Below are positions 12,080-35,589 of a DNA stretch of 64,000 nucleotides, one piece after another (the stretch's first letter is position 1; every line of letters starts with the position of its first letter). The translations under genes and the position numbers were made by a program. The stretch comes from Lutraria lutraria (Eukaryota > Mollusca > Bivalvia > Venerida > Mactridae). The stretch is from NCBI GenBank assembly GCA_964023205.1, contig OZ026835.1, positions 57,501 through 121,500 of the forward strand. Direction: 5' to 3'. Below the pieces are notes generated by a model. The model ran no database searches and had not been told where the DNA came from. It saw only the letters and a list, made by a program, of their open reading frames with translations.

Positions 12080-13050
12080 TTGCAGACTCATAAAACTGAT
12101 ATAGATGTGTTGCCTGGAGACTTGGCGGTGAGTGTGGAACAACTCCCTCAACTGTTACAGGAGTCACGTGCGGACAGTACAAGTAGGAAATACAAAAATG
12201 GATTCACACGTTGTAATCGATGGGCTCTAGGTAATGGTTTAGAGAGCGGGGATACACTTCCTGCCAAAGTTCTGCCAACGGCGTTATATTTGGCATTCAT
12301 TATACAAAGTGCAAATTCTCCGGCTCCAGTAATAACAGCATATTACAGCATAAAATTGCATCATGATACATAGGGGTTTAATTCTCCTACCGATTCAACG
12401 TTAGTGAAAAATATTCTGGAAGCTGCTAAAAGACAAATAGCAAAACCAACATTGAAAAAGGAACTAGTCACTGTAGATTTATTACATGCAGTTTATAATA
12501 ACGTGTATTCTGATGGGAATATCTTCAGTCAGAGAATTATTTGTGCAATGTTAGTAGCTTTCTCTGGCTTCCTGCGTAGTGCAGAATTATGGTTGTGTGA
12601 TGTGATTTTTGACGTTACACACATGAACATATTCCTTGAAAAGAATAAGACTGATAAATATAGAGATGGTTCATGGATAGTGATTGCTCGAACAGAGAAT
12701 GTTCTTTGTCCTGTGAAAAATACGTTAATTGGTGCCAATTTGTAGATAATGATTTTTTATTTTGCAATTTATGTACGACATTACATGGTCATCAACCAAG
12801 GCTATCGAATAAAGCAATATCATATTCTACGTTGCGGGACTTATTCAGAGATTCTTTAAAACCACATGTTGATGATACGAATAGATACTGCTTACATTCT
12901 CTTAAAGCTAGTGGCGCTTCAGTAGCAGCAAATAATGGAATTAAAGACAGATTATTTAAAAGGCATGGACGATGGGTGAGGGGAAATGCTAAGGATGGTT
13001 ATATTAATTTATCTGAGAGATTATTAGTATCGCAGTCATTGCGTTTATGA
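12080..13050 (+). pseudogene. Tyrosine recombinase (DIRS/Ngaro-like) remnant
   Basis: Catalyses strand exchange during integration of DIRS-type retrotransposons. Three overlapping pieces (12080-12373, 12404-12745, 12673-13050) together cover an N-terminal core-binding domain (SRADSTSRKYKNGFTRC) and the catalytic domain. The first catalytic Arg is in FSGFLRSAEL, the box II region reads HSLKASGAS where the usual form is HxLR, the late His/Trp is in KRHGRW, and the nucleophile Tyr is in DGYI. An in-frame TAG ends the first piece and a frameshift separates the last. A splice-acceptor-like TTTTTGCAG precedes 12085. It is inactive as it stands. Family assignment is good; the exact clade is not resolved. 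Confidence 0.7.
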
Positions 13051-14100
13051 TAATCATGCATTTGTAATTATGTAGATATATATTATGTATATATAGATTT
13101 TTTTTAATTGGAAAATTTTGATGAGTGTTCCATAATGTTAGTTCCTGTTCTTTTAATTTCAGAGTTTGTAATGGTTGCATGTCTCAAACGCTACAAATAA
13201 ATTAAAACATGTTCAATGATAATTTGTTGTTTAGTATATTCAGTAGAGAAACGGTGTAGTAGGAGGGAAATAATGGCATTCTTTGTATATATACATGTAT
13301 GCATTTATATTATTAAGTACCTCGATCGTGTACATTGTAATGGTGCTGATTTTGATATTAGTATGACTGATTCATTACATTTCATATGGACTTTAAACGT
13401 TCATTTTGTAAACTACTGTAATTATTGTTGTGTAATATTAGTATTAAATATGCGGATATAAGTAATTATTATTACTTGAATTATCATCTTTCTGTTACGT
13501 ATCATTATTACTTACAGAATCCACATTGTCGGTATGTTAGAACTCTTGTATCATTTCCAGTCCCGTTAGTAACATTTTCTCAAACGGAACATATCAGCTA
13601 GGTACAATGTATATATTTAAACATGTCCATGTATACATTTGACACACCTTTTATTTTATGACATGTGGTACTAATGTTGTTTTATCGAGAACAGAACTGT
13701 ATTAAAATCCGTGATTTAGAGTTTATTAAAAAATACACACACAGACTGACAAGTAAAACAGCAACAAATCAATTATAGTAAGATACTTAATTTAGCATTA
13801 ACTGGGAACACGGTCCTAGAAATGATATGTATTGATTTGCATTGACTAGCGATTAAACTATTGTTGAATTTTGTATCATGATAATGAATAACATACATAT
13901 AAACACATTTTAAGTTTTATCCTAGTTAAGTATCACATTTAATTAACGCTGATCAGATTTTTATATTAATGTCAATTTATGTATACGAGTTACTAAATTA
14001 CCCTAATCCGTTTCCATAGTTTCCCGTTATTGATTAGAACAAACAAGTCCAAACTCCTCGCACCGGTTACGTCACGCTTTGCTACTATAATTATATATTT
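13051..14100. other. Gene-poor DNA upstream of the dynein light chain gene
   Basis: AT-rich, with no supported gene. Base composition rises in GC from about 14050 to 14260, just before the first coding exon of the dynein light chain gene, so the promoter and 5' UTR of that gene probably lie in 14050-14290. No clear TATA box is seen. Confidence 0.4.
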
Positions 14101-14290
14101 ATGGAGTGATCAAGGGAAGTAACCGCTGCGGGGAGAGAACAAGTCTTGTCAGACTCGGAACGGGACACGGCGTGTTTTTATCACGTACTAGTCTCGCGCA
14201 CCTGTGAGATCATACGAGTGTTTGTTGTCAACAACATTGACTGACTTCTGCCATAGATTATCTCGTGGATTTTCTTGCAATTTTGATAAA

Positions 14291-25324
<11,034 letters not shown>

Positions 25325-26375
25325 TCAATTTGTTAAAATACCTAACATAACATTCATAACATTGTCATGAACAAATGGGAGTTATATCAACAATTACACT
25401 GACAAAATTTTATGTCTTTTCTTTCTTTATCACATATACAAAAACAAAGTTGTTCATGGTGTTGATTAATTAGTACTGCTCCCAGATCTAAGGCCAATCA
25501 GTCAGACTGTTTAGTTGCTAAATTGGAAACAAGCTGTCAGTGATATGTATTTCTTAATTGCCAATCTAATGTGTGTCTTTCCATCTTATGAAATATTTGC
25601 ACTCATTAAATTGTTATATAACCATTATTTTGTACTGTCTATTGGTTACTTTGTTTTATTTATTGGTACTTGTTTATTTATATGAAAATTGCAGTATTTT
25701 ACAGCTTAAACTCAAAATGTGTAATTATAATTATATTGTGCTAGGATTTTTTCCATGCATTTTTATTACAAAAGGTTACTGCGAGACTATTTCTTATTTG
25801 TTCTTAATATACTGCATTTTTGGGTGAGAACAAGCACTATTTCTGTCTTTATTTATCTCAATTACATATTTTTTCTTCTACCAATTTATATCTATCTGAA
25901 ATATATGAATGAGTACAAGTTGGATTAATACTATGAGTTTGTTTCATAAAGTGAATATATTACATTATGTGTTTTATATTTCTCAAGAACATCTATGTCT
26001 TCCCTGAACGTAATTTATGATGTTAAGGTTGATTTACAGAAATGTGCAAATTACTATAACTTGATTTAACTCGCAAAGAAATGAATTATACAAAATGTCA
26101 AGTTTTCTTTGATTTTATTAGTATTTCTCATTCGAAGGTCCTATATTACATGTATTTGCTAACTTCTTGAAACAGAAATGTTGGATTTTGAAATAAAACT
26201 TTAACAATCTGTATGAGTCATACATTTAGTACTGCTGCTGTAAAGTGAATTTCTTATAAACTTGAATTATATTACATGGAAACAAATGGTTTGTCTTTGG
26301 TTGTTGTTTCTGTAGGATATGTGTTATTTCATTAACCGTTGCGTGTGTTCTGTGGAATAAAGAGTCCACTTTTAT
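25325..26375 (+). promoter_or_regulatory. 3' UTR and poly(A) signals of the dynein light chain gene
   Basis: AT-rich DNA after the stop codon with AATAAA at 26192-26197 and 26356-26361. One or both are plausible cleavage signals; the exact end cannot be fixed from sequence alone. Confidence 0.5.
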
Positions 26376-27370
26376 GATGTGTTTTCATTGTCTGCATGGT
26401 TTATAAATTGAGATTTCCTTTTAATTATATGCTTTTTGTATATTTGTTCATGCATTTTGTGTAAATTTGAATGATAATCATCCTTTAAACCACCGGAGTA
26501 AATTAGTACAAAACAATAATAAAATCAACCCTTAAACTTTAAATAAGAACTGTGCATTTACTAGCTTAGTGACTGTAAAGTGTTGATTGAATTAAAGAGG
26601 AATTGACAACAGTTTGTTATAACTTTTGTTTAATGATTTTAATGTTTTTTCTGATATATTGTACAAATGTTAAAGCCCCATTAGCTTTTTGGATGTTAAA
26701 ATTAAAGTAGGTCTTATTTTACATAGAAAGATGTCTTATGAGCGAAACTGACTTTTACTTGCCATAAAAACATTTTTTAATCACATATCAAGTACATATA
26801 GAAATGTAGCACATTTTTTCAATGATATTGCAAAAAATAAGAAGAAGCATCTATCAACATTTTTATGAGATTTGACCAAAGAAACGCATTATGTAAATAT
26901 CGTTTTAGAGCAAATAAATTATATTTCTTATATTTTACAATCATTTTATCTATTGTTCTGTATCACCAAATTCAAAAAGCTAATGGGCTTAAAGTAGTAA
27001 ACATTGTACAAACATATGAGTTAAAAAGTTCAATAAAAACTTGTTTACACAAAGAAAAGTAGGTCTTCTTTTTCATTTACTCATGCACTTTGAATGTTAC
27101 ATGAATATATTTATAACAAGGTTGATTGTTGTAGATGTCAAAGTGTTGTCTGATTGAGTTCTACAATAGTTGACATTGTATCAGGACTGTATTGCTATTG
27201 AAGTATAGTTTCTTGTTCTCTATTCTTGTATCAATGATACTGCCAATCATTACTTAGTCTGATGAAATTAACTACTACTCCCAGCCTGTCATTTTGTTTT
27301 TTATTACCGGTAAATGTTTTCCTAAACTACAGGGCAGCACCTTTTTTTATCTCAGAATTCGCTAAATTGA
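26376..27370. other. Gene-poor AT-rich DNA
   Basis: No gene, repeat or RNA feature is supported between the 3' end of the dynein light chain gene and the next repeat element. Confidence 0.5.
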
Positions 27371-27375
27371 AGTGC

Positions 27376-29002
27376 TTTTTAGCTCACCTGATTGATCAAG
27401 TGAGCTTATAGGATCGATGAATGTCCGGCGTAAGTCATTCGTCCACAATTAGTTTGTTTACGCTCTAACATCCACAACTCTTAACCAATCGCAATCAAAC
27501 TTGGTCACAATGTATGGCCACAATGTCTCGGCTATGTTCGATTATGGGCAAAATCGGACCTGAACTTCAAGAGTAATGAGCCCTTGACTTTGAAATTTGC
27601 TATATTTGAGTTTGTTTACACTCTGTCGACTTCATTTTTTCACCGATCCTAATCATATTTTCAGTAAATGTGTATAACCAAAAGATCTTGGACAATCGAT
27701 TATTGGCGAAATCGGACTAGGACTTAAGGAGTTATGGGCCCTTGACTTAGAAAAATTGCTATATTTTAGCTTGTTTACACTCCAGCGCCTTTGTAACGTA
27801 CTTTTTCATATCCCATATTCAGTTACTTCCCTTTATGTTAAATTAGCATTTGTAATTCGTATCGAAATAGATTAGAGTTAAACTATTCAGTCCTTGTTTT
27901 AGAACCTCCAAAAGTATATATATGGCTAGATCTATTTACAATCACTTAATTAACGAATGATTCGACGTAGGCTGATAATATTATAGCGTACGGGTGATGG
28001 AAAACTCGTACACGGAAGTTCAGTTATTGAAAAGTTGTGCAAGGTAGGCGCTTGCATATGTCACGGAGAAATACGAAGATTGGCGGTAGTTACCGAAAGG
28101 TATTAGCCAATGAAATCGCTGCATAGTATATATAAGCCATTGTCGCAGGAGAAATACTTTAGTATCGTTTATACTCTCGGGAAAGCAACTTCACTTTATC
28201 AATTGACGGGGGCTTTGTCCGTATTACAGCTACGAAATCTGTCTACTCGTGTTCTCATAGAAAGCTTAGCTATCATGAGAGAGTGGCAGATTAGATAGTC
28301 TATATTTACCGGTCGTCGTAGAAAGATTCTGCTGAGTTGGAACTTATCGTCAGCTACGAGCTTGGTAGTATATAAGTTGTGGCGCAAATCTTGCTTCGCT
28401 CTAACTCATTTGGACTGTAGTTGATAGTCTATGTGAGGATACATGTAGTTCTGAATAGTGGTTCGTGTTGAACGCCATTAGTTTTATAAGTTTGGTCCCG
28501 TGTAATGAATAACGTTATATAGTGAAGTTCCATCCATTCGTTGTAAGTATTGTATGTATAGTATATTGTTTTTGTTACCAATCAATTAGCCAAGGTAGGC
28601 CCAAGGAAAATTAGTATATCTTACTGTATATATTGAGTTACAGCCCGGTTATAGGGTTGGTGATTATTGTATTAGTGTATTGCGCTCGGTACACGTTACA
28701 ATTAATTTATTCACCGATCCTAATCATATTTACAATGAATGTGTATGACCGTAAAGTCTTTGACAAGTTAAGTTATAGATGAAATCAGAGCACAACCTCA
28801 AAGAGTTATGGGCCCTTGGAATAGAAAATGTGCTACGTTTTAGCTTGTTTAACAGTATTATAGCACCTTCATTGTTGGTTTTGATCAAAATCTATGTAAA
28901 AATGGGTTACATGTATATGAGATGAAATCTATATTACCTGGTCATCAATTGTAAAGTCTTTGTTCTCGGGTGAGCGACCTAGGGCCATCTTGGCCCTCTT
29001 GT
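27376..29002 (+). mobile_element. AGCTCACC...GGCCCTCTTGTT repeat, copy 4, split by an LTR
   Basis: Starts TTTTTAGCTCACC with the hairpin AGCTCACCTG..CAAGTGAGCT, ends GGGCCATCTTGGCCC then TCTTGTT. Its internal unit is the copy-2 type (GTTCGATTATGGGC, TTCACCGATCCTAATCAT). It is interrupted within the word GCGCCTT..TTATTCACCG by the 0.9-kb LTR-like insertion. Confidence 0.7.
27792..28700 (+). mobile_element. Probable solo LTR with CCAAT and TATA boxes
   Basis: A 909-bp insertion starting TGTAACGTAC and ending GTACACGTTACA, that is TG..CA ends with a short inverted repeat typical of Gypsy-like LTRs. Inside are CCAAT at 28107-28111 and TATATATAAG at 28127-28136 in plus orientation, which looks like an LTR promoter. 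No internal retroelement coding sequence is present, so it would be a solo LTR. A target-site duplication could not be recognised because the host repeat is itself diverged. Confidence 0.55.
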
Positions 29003-29484
29003 TTGAATGATTCCTTTAATGCATCATTGTGTTGTTATATTGTTCCAGTTTGTCATGCTGTTATGTTTGTGAGTGTGTCCGTAGCATAATGTGGTAATCA
29101 ACTGTCAAATGCCAAAATTGCAGATTCAATGTTAGTTAAATGGTCCTTTGAAACATGCCAGATACGGTTGATAAAAAATTATAGTTACCTCAGGAATTAT
29201 TTAATAGTTCATTGCCTGAATGGTGTTGGAAATGTTTCCAAAAAGCAATTTTTAAATGACTTATTCAAACAAGTAATTTTACCTCAAAACATATATTTAT
29301 GATTTTATCCTTTTTGTACTTGTACTTATATATTTGTGTCTGTTTGATTACACCGTTAAATGAACTTCAACAGATAAACCTTAACAAACACCGTTATTGT
29401 CATGAGATAATCAGATACTAGTATGTTGTGCATTCTCTTTCGCTGTCCATTCAAATTATCATCTGCCAAATTGATTTGTATACA

Positions 29485-30567
29485 TTTTTATTAGCTTGAC
29501 TTTTGGAAAAAAATGAGAGCTACTCACCCCGGAGTCTGCGTTGGTTAAAGTTTTTGGTAAAGTACAGTAACTTGAACCTTATCAAATACATTCAACTCAT
29601 ACTTGGAATTATTCCTTATGGTGACAATGCGCATCTGTAGGACAAGTGGCATAACTCTGTCAACAGTATTTTTAGAGTTACGCCCCTTTTTAACTTAAAA
29701 ACTGTTATTATAGGTAAAATAGTACAATATTTTGAAGACTTTAAAGATATTCAACTCAAACTTTGAATACTTTCTAATGGGGACAAGGTGCATCTGCAGG
29801 ACAGGCAGCATAACTCTGTCAACAGTATTTTTAGAGTTATGTCCCTTTTTATCTTAGAAACTTTGTAAAAATAGGTAAAATAGTACAATATCTTGAAACT
29901 TTCAAAGATATTCAACTCAAATATTATATATTTCCTTATGGGAACAAGGTGCATCTGTAGGACAAGCAGGATAACTCTGTAAACAGTATTTCAGGAGTTA
30001 TGCCCCTTTTCAACTTAGTTTTTTTTGTTAAAATAGTACAACATCTTGAAGACTTTCAAAGCTATTCAACTCAAATATTATATATTTCCTTATGGGGACA
30101 AGGTGCATCTGTAGGACAAGCAGGATAACTCTGTCAACAGTTTTTTCAGAGTTATGCCCCCTTTTAACTTAGATTTTTTGTTAAAATAGGTAAAATAGTA
30201 CAATATCTTGAAGACTTTCAAAGATATTCAACTCAAACTTTGAATACATCCTTATGGGACAAGGTGCAATCTGTAGGACAAGCAACATAACTCTGTCAAC
30301 AGTATTTTCAGAGTTATGCCCCTTTTTAACTTAGACTTTTTGTTGAAATAGTACAATATCTTTAAGACTTTCAAAGATATTCAATTCAAACTTTTATTAC
30401 TTCATAATGGGGACAACGCACATCTGTAGGACAAGCAGCATAACTCTGTTAGCAGTATTTTCAGAGTTTTGCCCCTTTTTAACTTAGATTTTTCTCATCT
30501 ATCAAGCATTTTATTATACTGAAGACTTAAAAAAGTCGAGCATGCTGTCTTCTGACAGCTCTTGTTT
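29485..30567 (+). mobile_element. Tandem-core repeat with GAGCATGC..CTCTTGTT end
   Basis: Starts TAGCTTGACTTTTGG, ends GTCGAGCATGCTGTC then TGACAGCTCTTGTTT. The core holds six units of about 150 bp with GACAAGGTGCATCTGTAGGA, ACTCTGTCAACAGTATTTT and AGAGTTATGCCCC. Same architecture as the AGCTCACC elements but a different family. Confidence 0.65.
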
Positions 30568-30639
30568 AATTCAATTATTACTAAGCAACTATTCATTAGC
30601 CTGTCTTATGCTTAGTTATTATACATTTTAATGAAACCT

Positions 30640-31650
30640 TACTTAATCTATAGATTGATGTACTTCTCTTTGTTATGTTACCATTTTAATTAGTTTATCA
30701 ATAATAGACACACGTGGTTTTGAGTACAGCTATTTATCCCACGCCAAAGGCAGATGGATAATGGTTTGGCATTGTCTGTCCATCTGTTTGATGTCCATTT
30801 GGAACTTGCAATAACTGTTCGAACCTTGAAATATAGGTAGTGCTCGACGAGCGAAAGTGTACTATTAACAACCATAACTCTTTCATGCATTTTGACTAAA
30901 TTATCCCCCTTTCAACTTAGAACAATTGTTACTTTCTCTGTAACTGACAATAACTTGAGAAGTACCAAAGGGAACTGTATGAAACTTGATTGGTAGAGCA
31001 AGATGAGTGGAAGAGTACTGATCAAGAACCATAACTCTATCACGCATTTTGACAGAATTACCCCCTTTTGAATTAGAAGTCACTTTCAGTGTTATTTACA
31101 ATTACTTCAGAAGTATACCAAAGGGAACAGTGCGAAACCTGAAATCTTGGTAGAGTGTGATGAGAGGAAGTGCAGTGAGCAAGAATCATAACTATATCTT
31201 TCATTTTGACTGAATATAAGTTGATTCAAGTGCCGTGAGCAAGAATCATAACTAAATCTTTCATTTTGACTGAATATAAGTTGATTCAAGTGCCATGAGC
31301 AAGAATCATAATTACATCTTTCATTTTGACTGAATATAAGTTGATTCAAGTGCCATGAGCAAGAATCATTACTATATCTTTCAATTTGACTGAATATAAA
31401 TTGATTCAAGTGCCGTGAGCAAGAATCATAACTATATCTTTCATTTTGACTGAATATAAGTTGATTCAAGTGCAGTGAGCAAGAATCATAACTATATCTT
31501 TCATTTTGACTGAATAAAATAGCCCCCTTTTTGGACTTAGAAAAATAGTCACTTTTACTGGTGCCCATAATTACGTAAAAGTTCTCAAGGGAACCGCATG
31601 AAACTTGGTTAACATAGATTACTGAAATGAAATACTCTACAGCCAAAGCA
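30640..31650. repeat. Degenerate repeat with six 60-bp units
   Basis: 30690-31100 has long, diverged repeats (AACCATAACTCTWTCACGCATTTTGAC). 31215-31512 is a clean 60-bp tandem of about five to six copies (GTGAGCAAGAATCATAACTA, CATTTTGACTGAATATAAGT). Because 60 is a multiple of three, the minus strand stays open and spells a 20-residue repeat, which is an artefact of the period. Confidence 0.75.
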
Positions 31651-32229
31651 CATCTTCTGTTGTAAGAAATGATTCACCAAAGCATCCATGGTATCCATTT
31701 CTTATAACATCATCATTGAATTGCGTCTGCAAGTTGTATAAAGGACACAGTAATTGTGATTCAAATTATCCCACAGACAATGTGATCAGTGTAGATAAAT
31801 GTAAATATAGGGAGAAACTTATCTATCTGACAAGCATAACTATGTTTATGTTAGACATTTAAGTATATAATCAGGAAATTAATGTGATATGAAAATCTCA
31901 TAGTAGGCAAACAAAACATATAGTATGTGTTTAGCATGATACATTCATATCAAACATTAAGTTACAGAAGAGAAAGCGACAAACACGTTTGATTTTCAGT
32001 CGTAAGAAGTTCTGCTGACCAATTTTATGTATTTCTTCTCATGACCCAAGGCATATTTTGGTAAAAAAAGATGCAAATACACAATATCAATATAATTTGA
32101 AAAAGAAAAATATAAGTCAACATGCAATATCTAAAGAATTGTTAAAAAATATATTTTTTTTTTCTAAAGCTTTGTCTTAAAAAAATATAGAGTCTGAGGT
32201 ATCTGAACCAAAGATATAATGAGCAATAC

Positions 32230-35200
32230 TTTTTTTGTACTGCTCACCTGAGTTGTTAACGCACTATGGGTCACAATTTGATTGGATCTTCATTAAACTT
32301 GTTCAGAATGTTCATCTCAATGATATCTTGGACAAATTCGAACATGGGTCATCTACGTTCATAAAATAGGTCACAGGGTCAAATCCCATGAAAACCTTGT
32401 TAACATTCTAGAAGCCACAGTTTTGATTTGATCTTCATCAACCTTTGTCAAAATGTTTGTCTTATTAATATCTTGGACAAGTTCGAACATGGGTCATCTG
32501 TGGTCAAAAATTAGGTCACAGGGTCAAATCCCTTGAAAACCTTGTTAACACTAATGGTCGCAGTTTTAATGGGATCTTCATCAAACCATGTCAAAATATT
32601 TGTCTTAATGATATAGGGTTAGGGTTATGCAAGATAACGCGTTTAAAGTTTTTGGTAAACGTAAAGAAAATAAATCATTGTCTAGTCACAAACCGAAGCA
32701 AAAATGGTTTAATAAAGATTGTTATGATGCGCGTAAAAAATATAATCGAGAGAGAAATGTATTTTTAAAAAATAAGAATATTGAGAATAAAAATAATTTC
32801 TTGCAAAAAAGACGTATTATACGAACGTTAAGCGCAAGAATAAACGCGTATTCTTAAGAACAGAAGGAAAACGGGTATCAATATTAGCTAAATCCAACCC
32901 AAAACTATTTTGGAAAAATATCAAAGCACAATACAAACAAACAATAAATAAAAATGATAACGTGACATTAAATGACCTTTATTCACACTTCAATGATTTA
33001 TACGGCTCGGCACCTGTATATAATCGTGACATAAACAACGAAGAATCAAATGAAAATTACGTTTATGACGATGACTTAGATATTCCATTTACTATTTCTG
33101 AAATAAAAAGCGCTGTCTTTGCACGGAATAACTCGAAAAGTCCTGGCGCTGATAACTTAATAGCGGAAGTTTTTAAAAACTCTTTTGATATTATTTCCCT
33201 ATTCTTAACTTGTTTTTATAATAAAATCTTCGATACGCGTCTTCCCGGAATGCTGGGAAGAGGGTATTATTGTACCTATATTTAAAGGCGGGTCTCAAGA
33301 AGCGAAAAACTATCGGGGAATTACACTTAACAACATTCTCTCAAAAATATATTCCAAGTTATTAGTCGACAGACTTACTAAATGGTCTGATAAACATAAT
33401 AAATTCATCGATAATCAATTTGGATTTCAAAAAAATAAATCAACCACAGATTGTATATTTATACTGCACGCAATGATTACTCAAACTTTATCAACCAATA
33501 AAAAATTATACGTAACATTTCTAGACTACGAAAAAATGTTTGACAGGATTGACCGAATGCTCTTATGGAGAAAATTGTTAAACGAACATATAAGCACCAA
33601 ATTCGTTGATGCATTAAAAGCTATGTATTGTAACGTTACATCATCCGTTAAATATCAAAATATGAAATCCCAACCCATAAATTCAAAAATAGGAGTAAAA
33701 CAGGGTGATCCTTTAAGTAGTATTTTATGTCTTTTTTTCCTTAACGACATTTTAAATAATATAAACACACCAAGAAATGGTATTGTAAATATTGATGATA
33801 TACAATTGTTCTTTTTATTGTTCGCGGATGCTGCTGTTGTATTTGCATATGATCCAGTATCGTTACAGTCTATTAATTTTAAATGATTTAGAATTATACT
33901 GTAATACATGTAACTTAAGATTAAATGTATCAAAGACTAAAGTGATGATTTTTGAAAAAGGACGACATACGCTACATGATTTTTTTATCTATAATACACG
34001 AATTGAAATTGTTGAATCGTTTAAATATTTAGGCGTACATCTCTTTAAAAATGGAAGTTGGAACCGCACTCAAAAAAGAATAGCCCAACATGCGTCTTTC
34101 TCACTACATAACTTATTTATCGTCTTCAACCAATTAGATCTTCCTATATCACACAGACTAAACTTATTTGATTCTATTGTTTTACCCACGCTTAATTATT
34201 CTGCTGAAATATGGGGACATTATCCGAGCCCAAACAAATAGGATTATCTGATATATGGAACAATCAACTAAATATGTTATTTAGCTACAAAACTATTGAA
34301 CAACGAATATTTGATATTTACTACCAAAGCTGGTATTCTTCAATCAATAACTCGTCACGCCTAGATACTTATAGTTTATTTAAACACTCGTTCACTTTCG
34401 AATATTATCTTGACAAAATCAAAGATTCTAAATTCAGAACTGCTCTTACAAAATTTCGAACATCAGCTCATGACCTAGCCATAGAACGTGGACGCTATCT
34501 AAATATTCATAGAAACGACAGAATATGTATATACTGTAAATCAAAAATGATAGAAAACGAATTTCACTTTTTATTAATCTGCTCTAAATTTTCTGAACTG
34601 AGATCAAAATATATTAAAAGGTATTACTATACATGGCCCACAATACAGAAATTCACAAATCTAATGACTGCTACATCAACAAAAATTATCAATGATTTGG
34701 CAAAATTCATTTTTTATGCAAACCTAATTAGAAATTAATCAAAGTATTATAATTATCTATATTTTTTACTTATCCAACGTATTAGTTATTGTCTCTATTA
34801 TTATATCATCAAAATAATATAAATACTAACATCATGTGCTCTTCTGTTAAATTAACCCATGTCTTATGCCATCTTATGTATATATATTGTTTTGCTATAA
34901 AACAGGTATGTTTTAATGCAAAAAATATTTGAAGTTGAAGTTGATATTGGACAAGTTCAAACATGGGTTATCTAGGGTCAAATATAAGGTCACGGGGTCA
35001 AATCCCTGGAAAACCTTGTTAACAGTCTGGTGGTCACAGTTTTGATTGGATATTCATCAAATCTTTTCAAAATGTTTGTCTTAATAATATCTTGGACAAG
35101 TTTGAACATGGGTCATTTGGGGTAAAAACATGAGGTTATCAGGACAAATCCCTTGAAAACCTTGTCAATACTCTAGAGGTCAGGTTTTGATGGGATCTTC

Positions 35201-35265
35201 ACCAAACTTTGTCAGAATGTTTACCCTAATGATATATTGGATGCGTTCAAACAAGGGTTTGTGTA
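32230..35265 (+). repeat. GGACAAGTTCGAACATGGGTC repeat split by a LINE
   Basis: Units of 160-170 bp with TCTTGGACAAGTTCGAACAT, GGTCACAGGGTCAAATCCC and GAAAACCTTGTTAAC lie at 32230-32614 and resume at 34942-35265. The word AATGATATTGGACAAG is cut by the LINE, with TGATAT duplicated on both sides. Confidence 0.7.
32615..34941 (+). mobile_element. 5'-truncated APE-type LINE, decayed
   Basis: Bounded by the target duplication TGATAT (32609-32614 and 34942-34947). Coding pieces in shifting frames cover the linker before RT (32627-33285), the RT fingers and palm (FKGGSQEAKNYRGITLNN, LDYEKMFDRIDR, GVKQGDPLSSILC, and FADA where the family has F/YADD) and the C-terminal domain with CIYCKSKMIENEFHFLLIC, a CCHC-type zinc motif (34211-34738). 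Several frameshifts and an internal deletion near 34235 (the stretch between EIWG and IGLSDIW is missing compared with the related copy at 53.5-54.4 kb). The 3' end is a short TTGAAG repeat. The 5' junction carries AGGGTTAGGGTT. Confidence 0.8.
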
Positions 35266-35589
35266 GCATTGAGCAAATACATAATACAAATTGGGAGTAA
35301 GGATCCTAATACCTTAAATCTCAGAACTAACCATATGAAGTATACTATCTGAACAATCTAGTATGCGGACTTATCGAATCTATAATTTTGGCGATGTTAG
35401 CGGATACCTAGGTGTTTTCTTTTCCTCGCCTTGTTTATATCGTCTTGCAGAAAATATTAGGGACATAATAAATATAAGAACATAAGAATAAAATCCAAGC
35501 TTAAATATACAGAACTTTAGTATACAGAGCATAACATACTAATATACAGTTAAATCTGTAAATAAAGAATATTATTCATTATTTTATTT

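Noticed and set aside
31107..31646. 179-codon minus-strand frame with a 20-residue repeat
   Set aside because: It runs through a 60-bp tandem repeat; a period divisible by three keeps any frame open.
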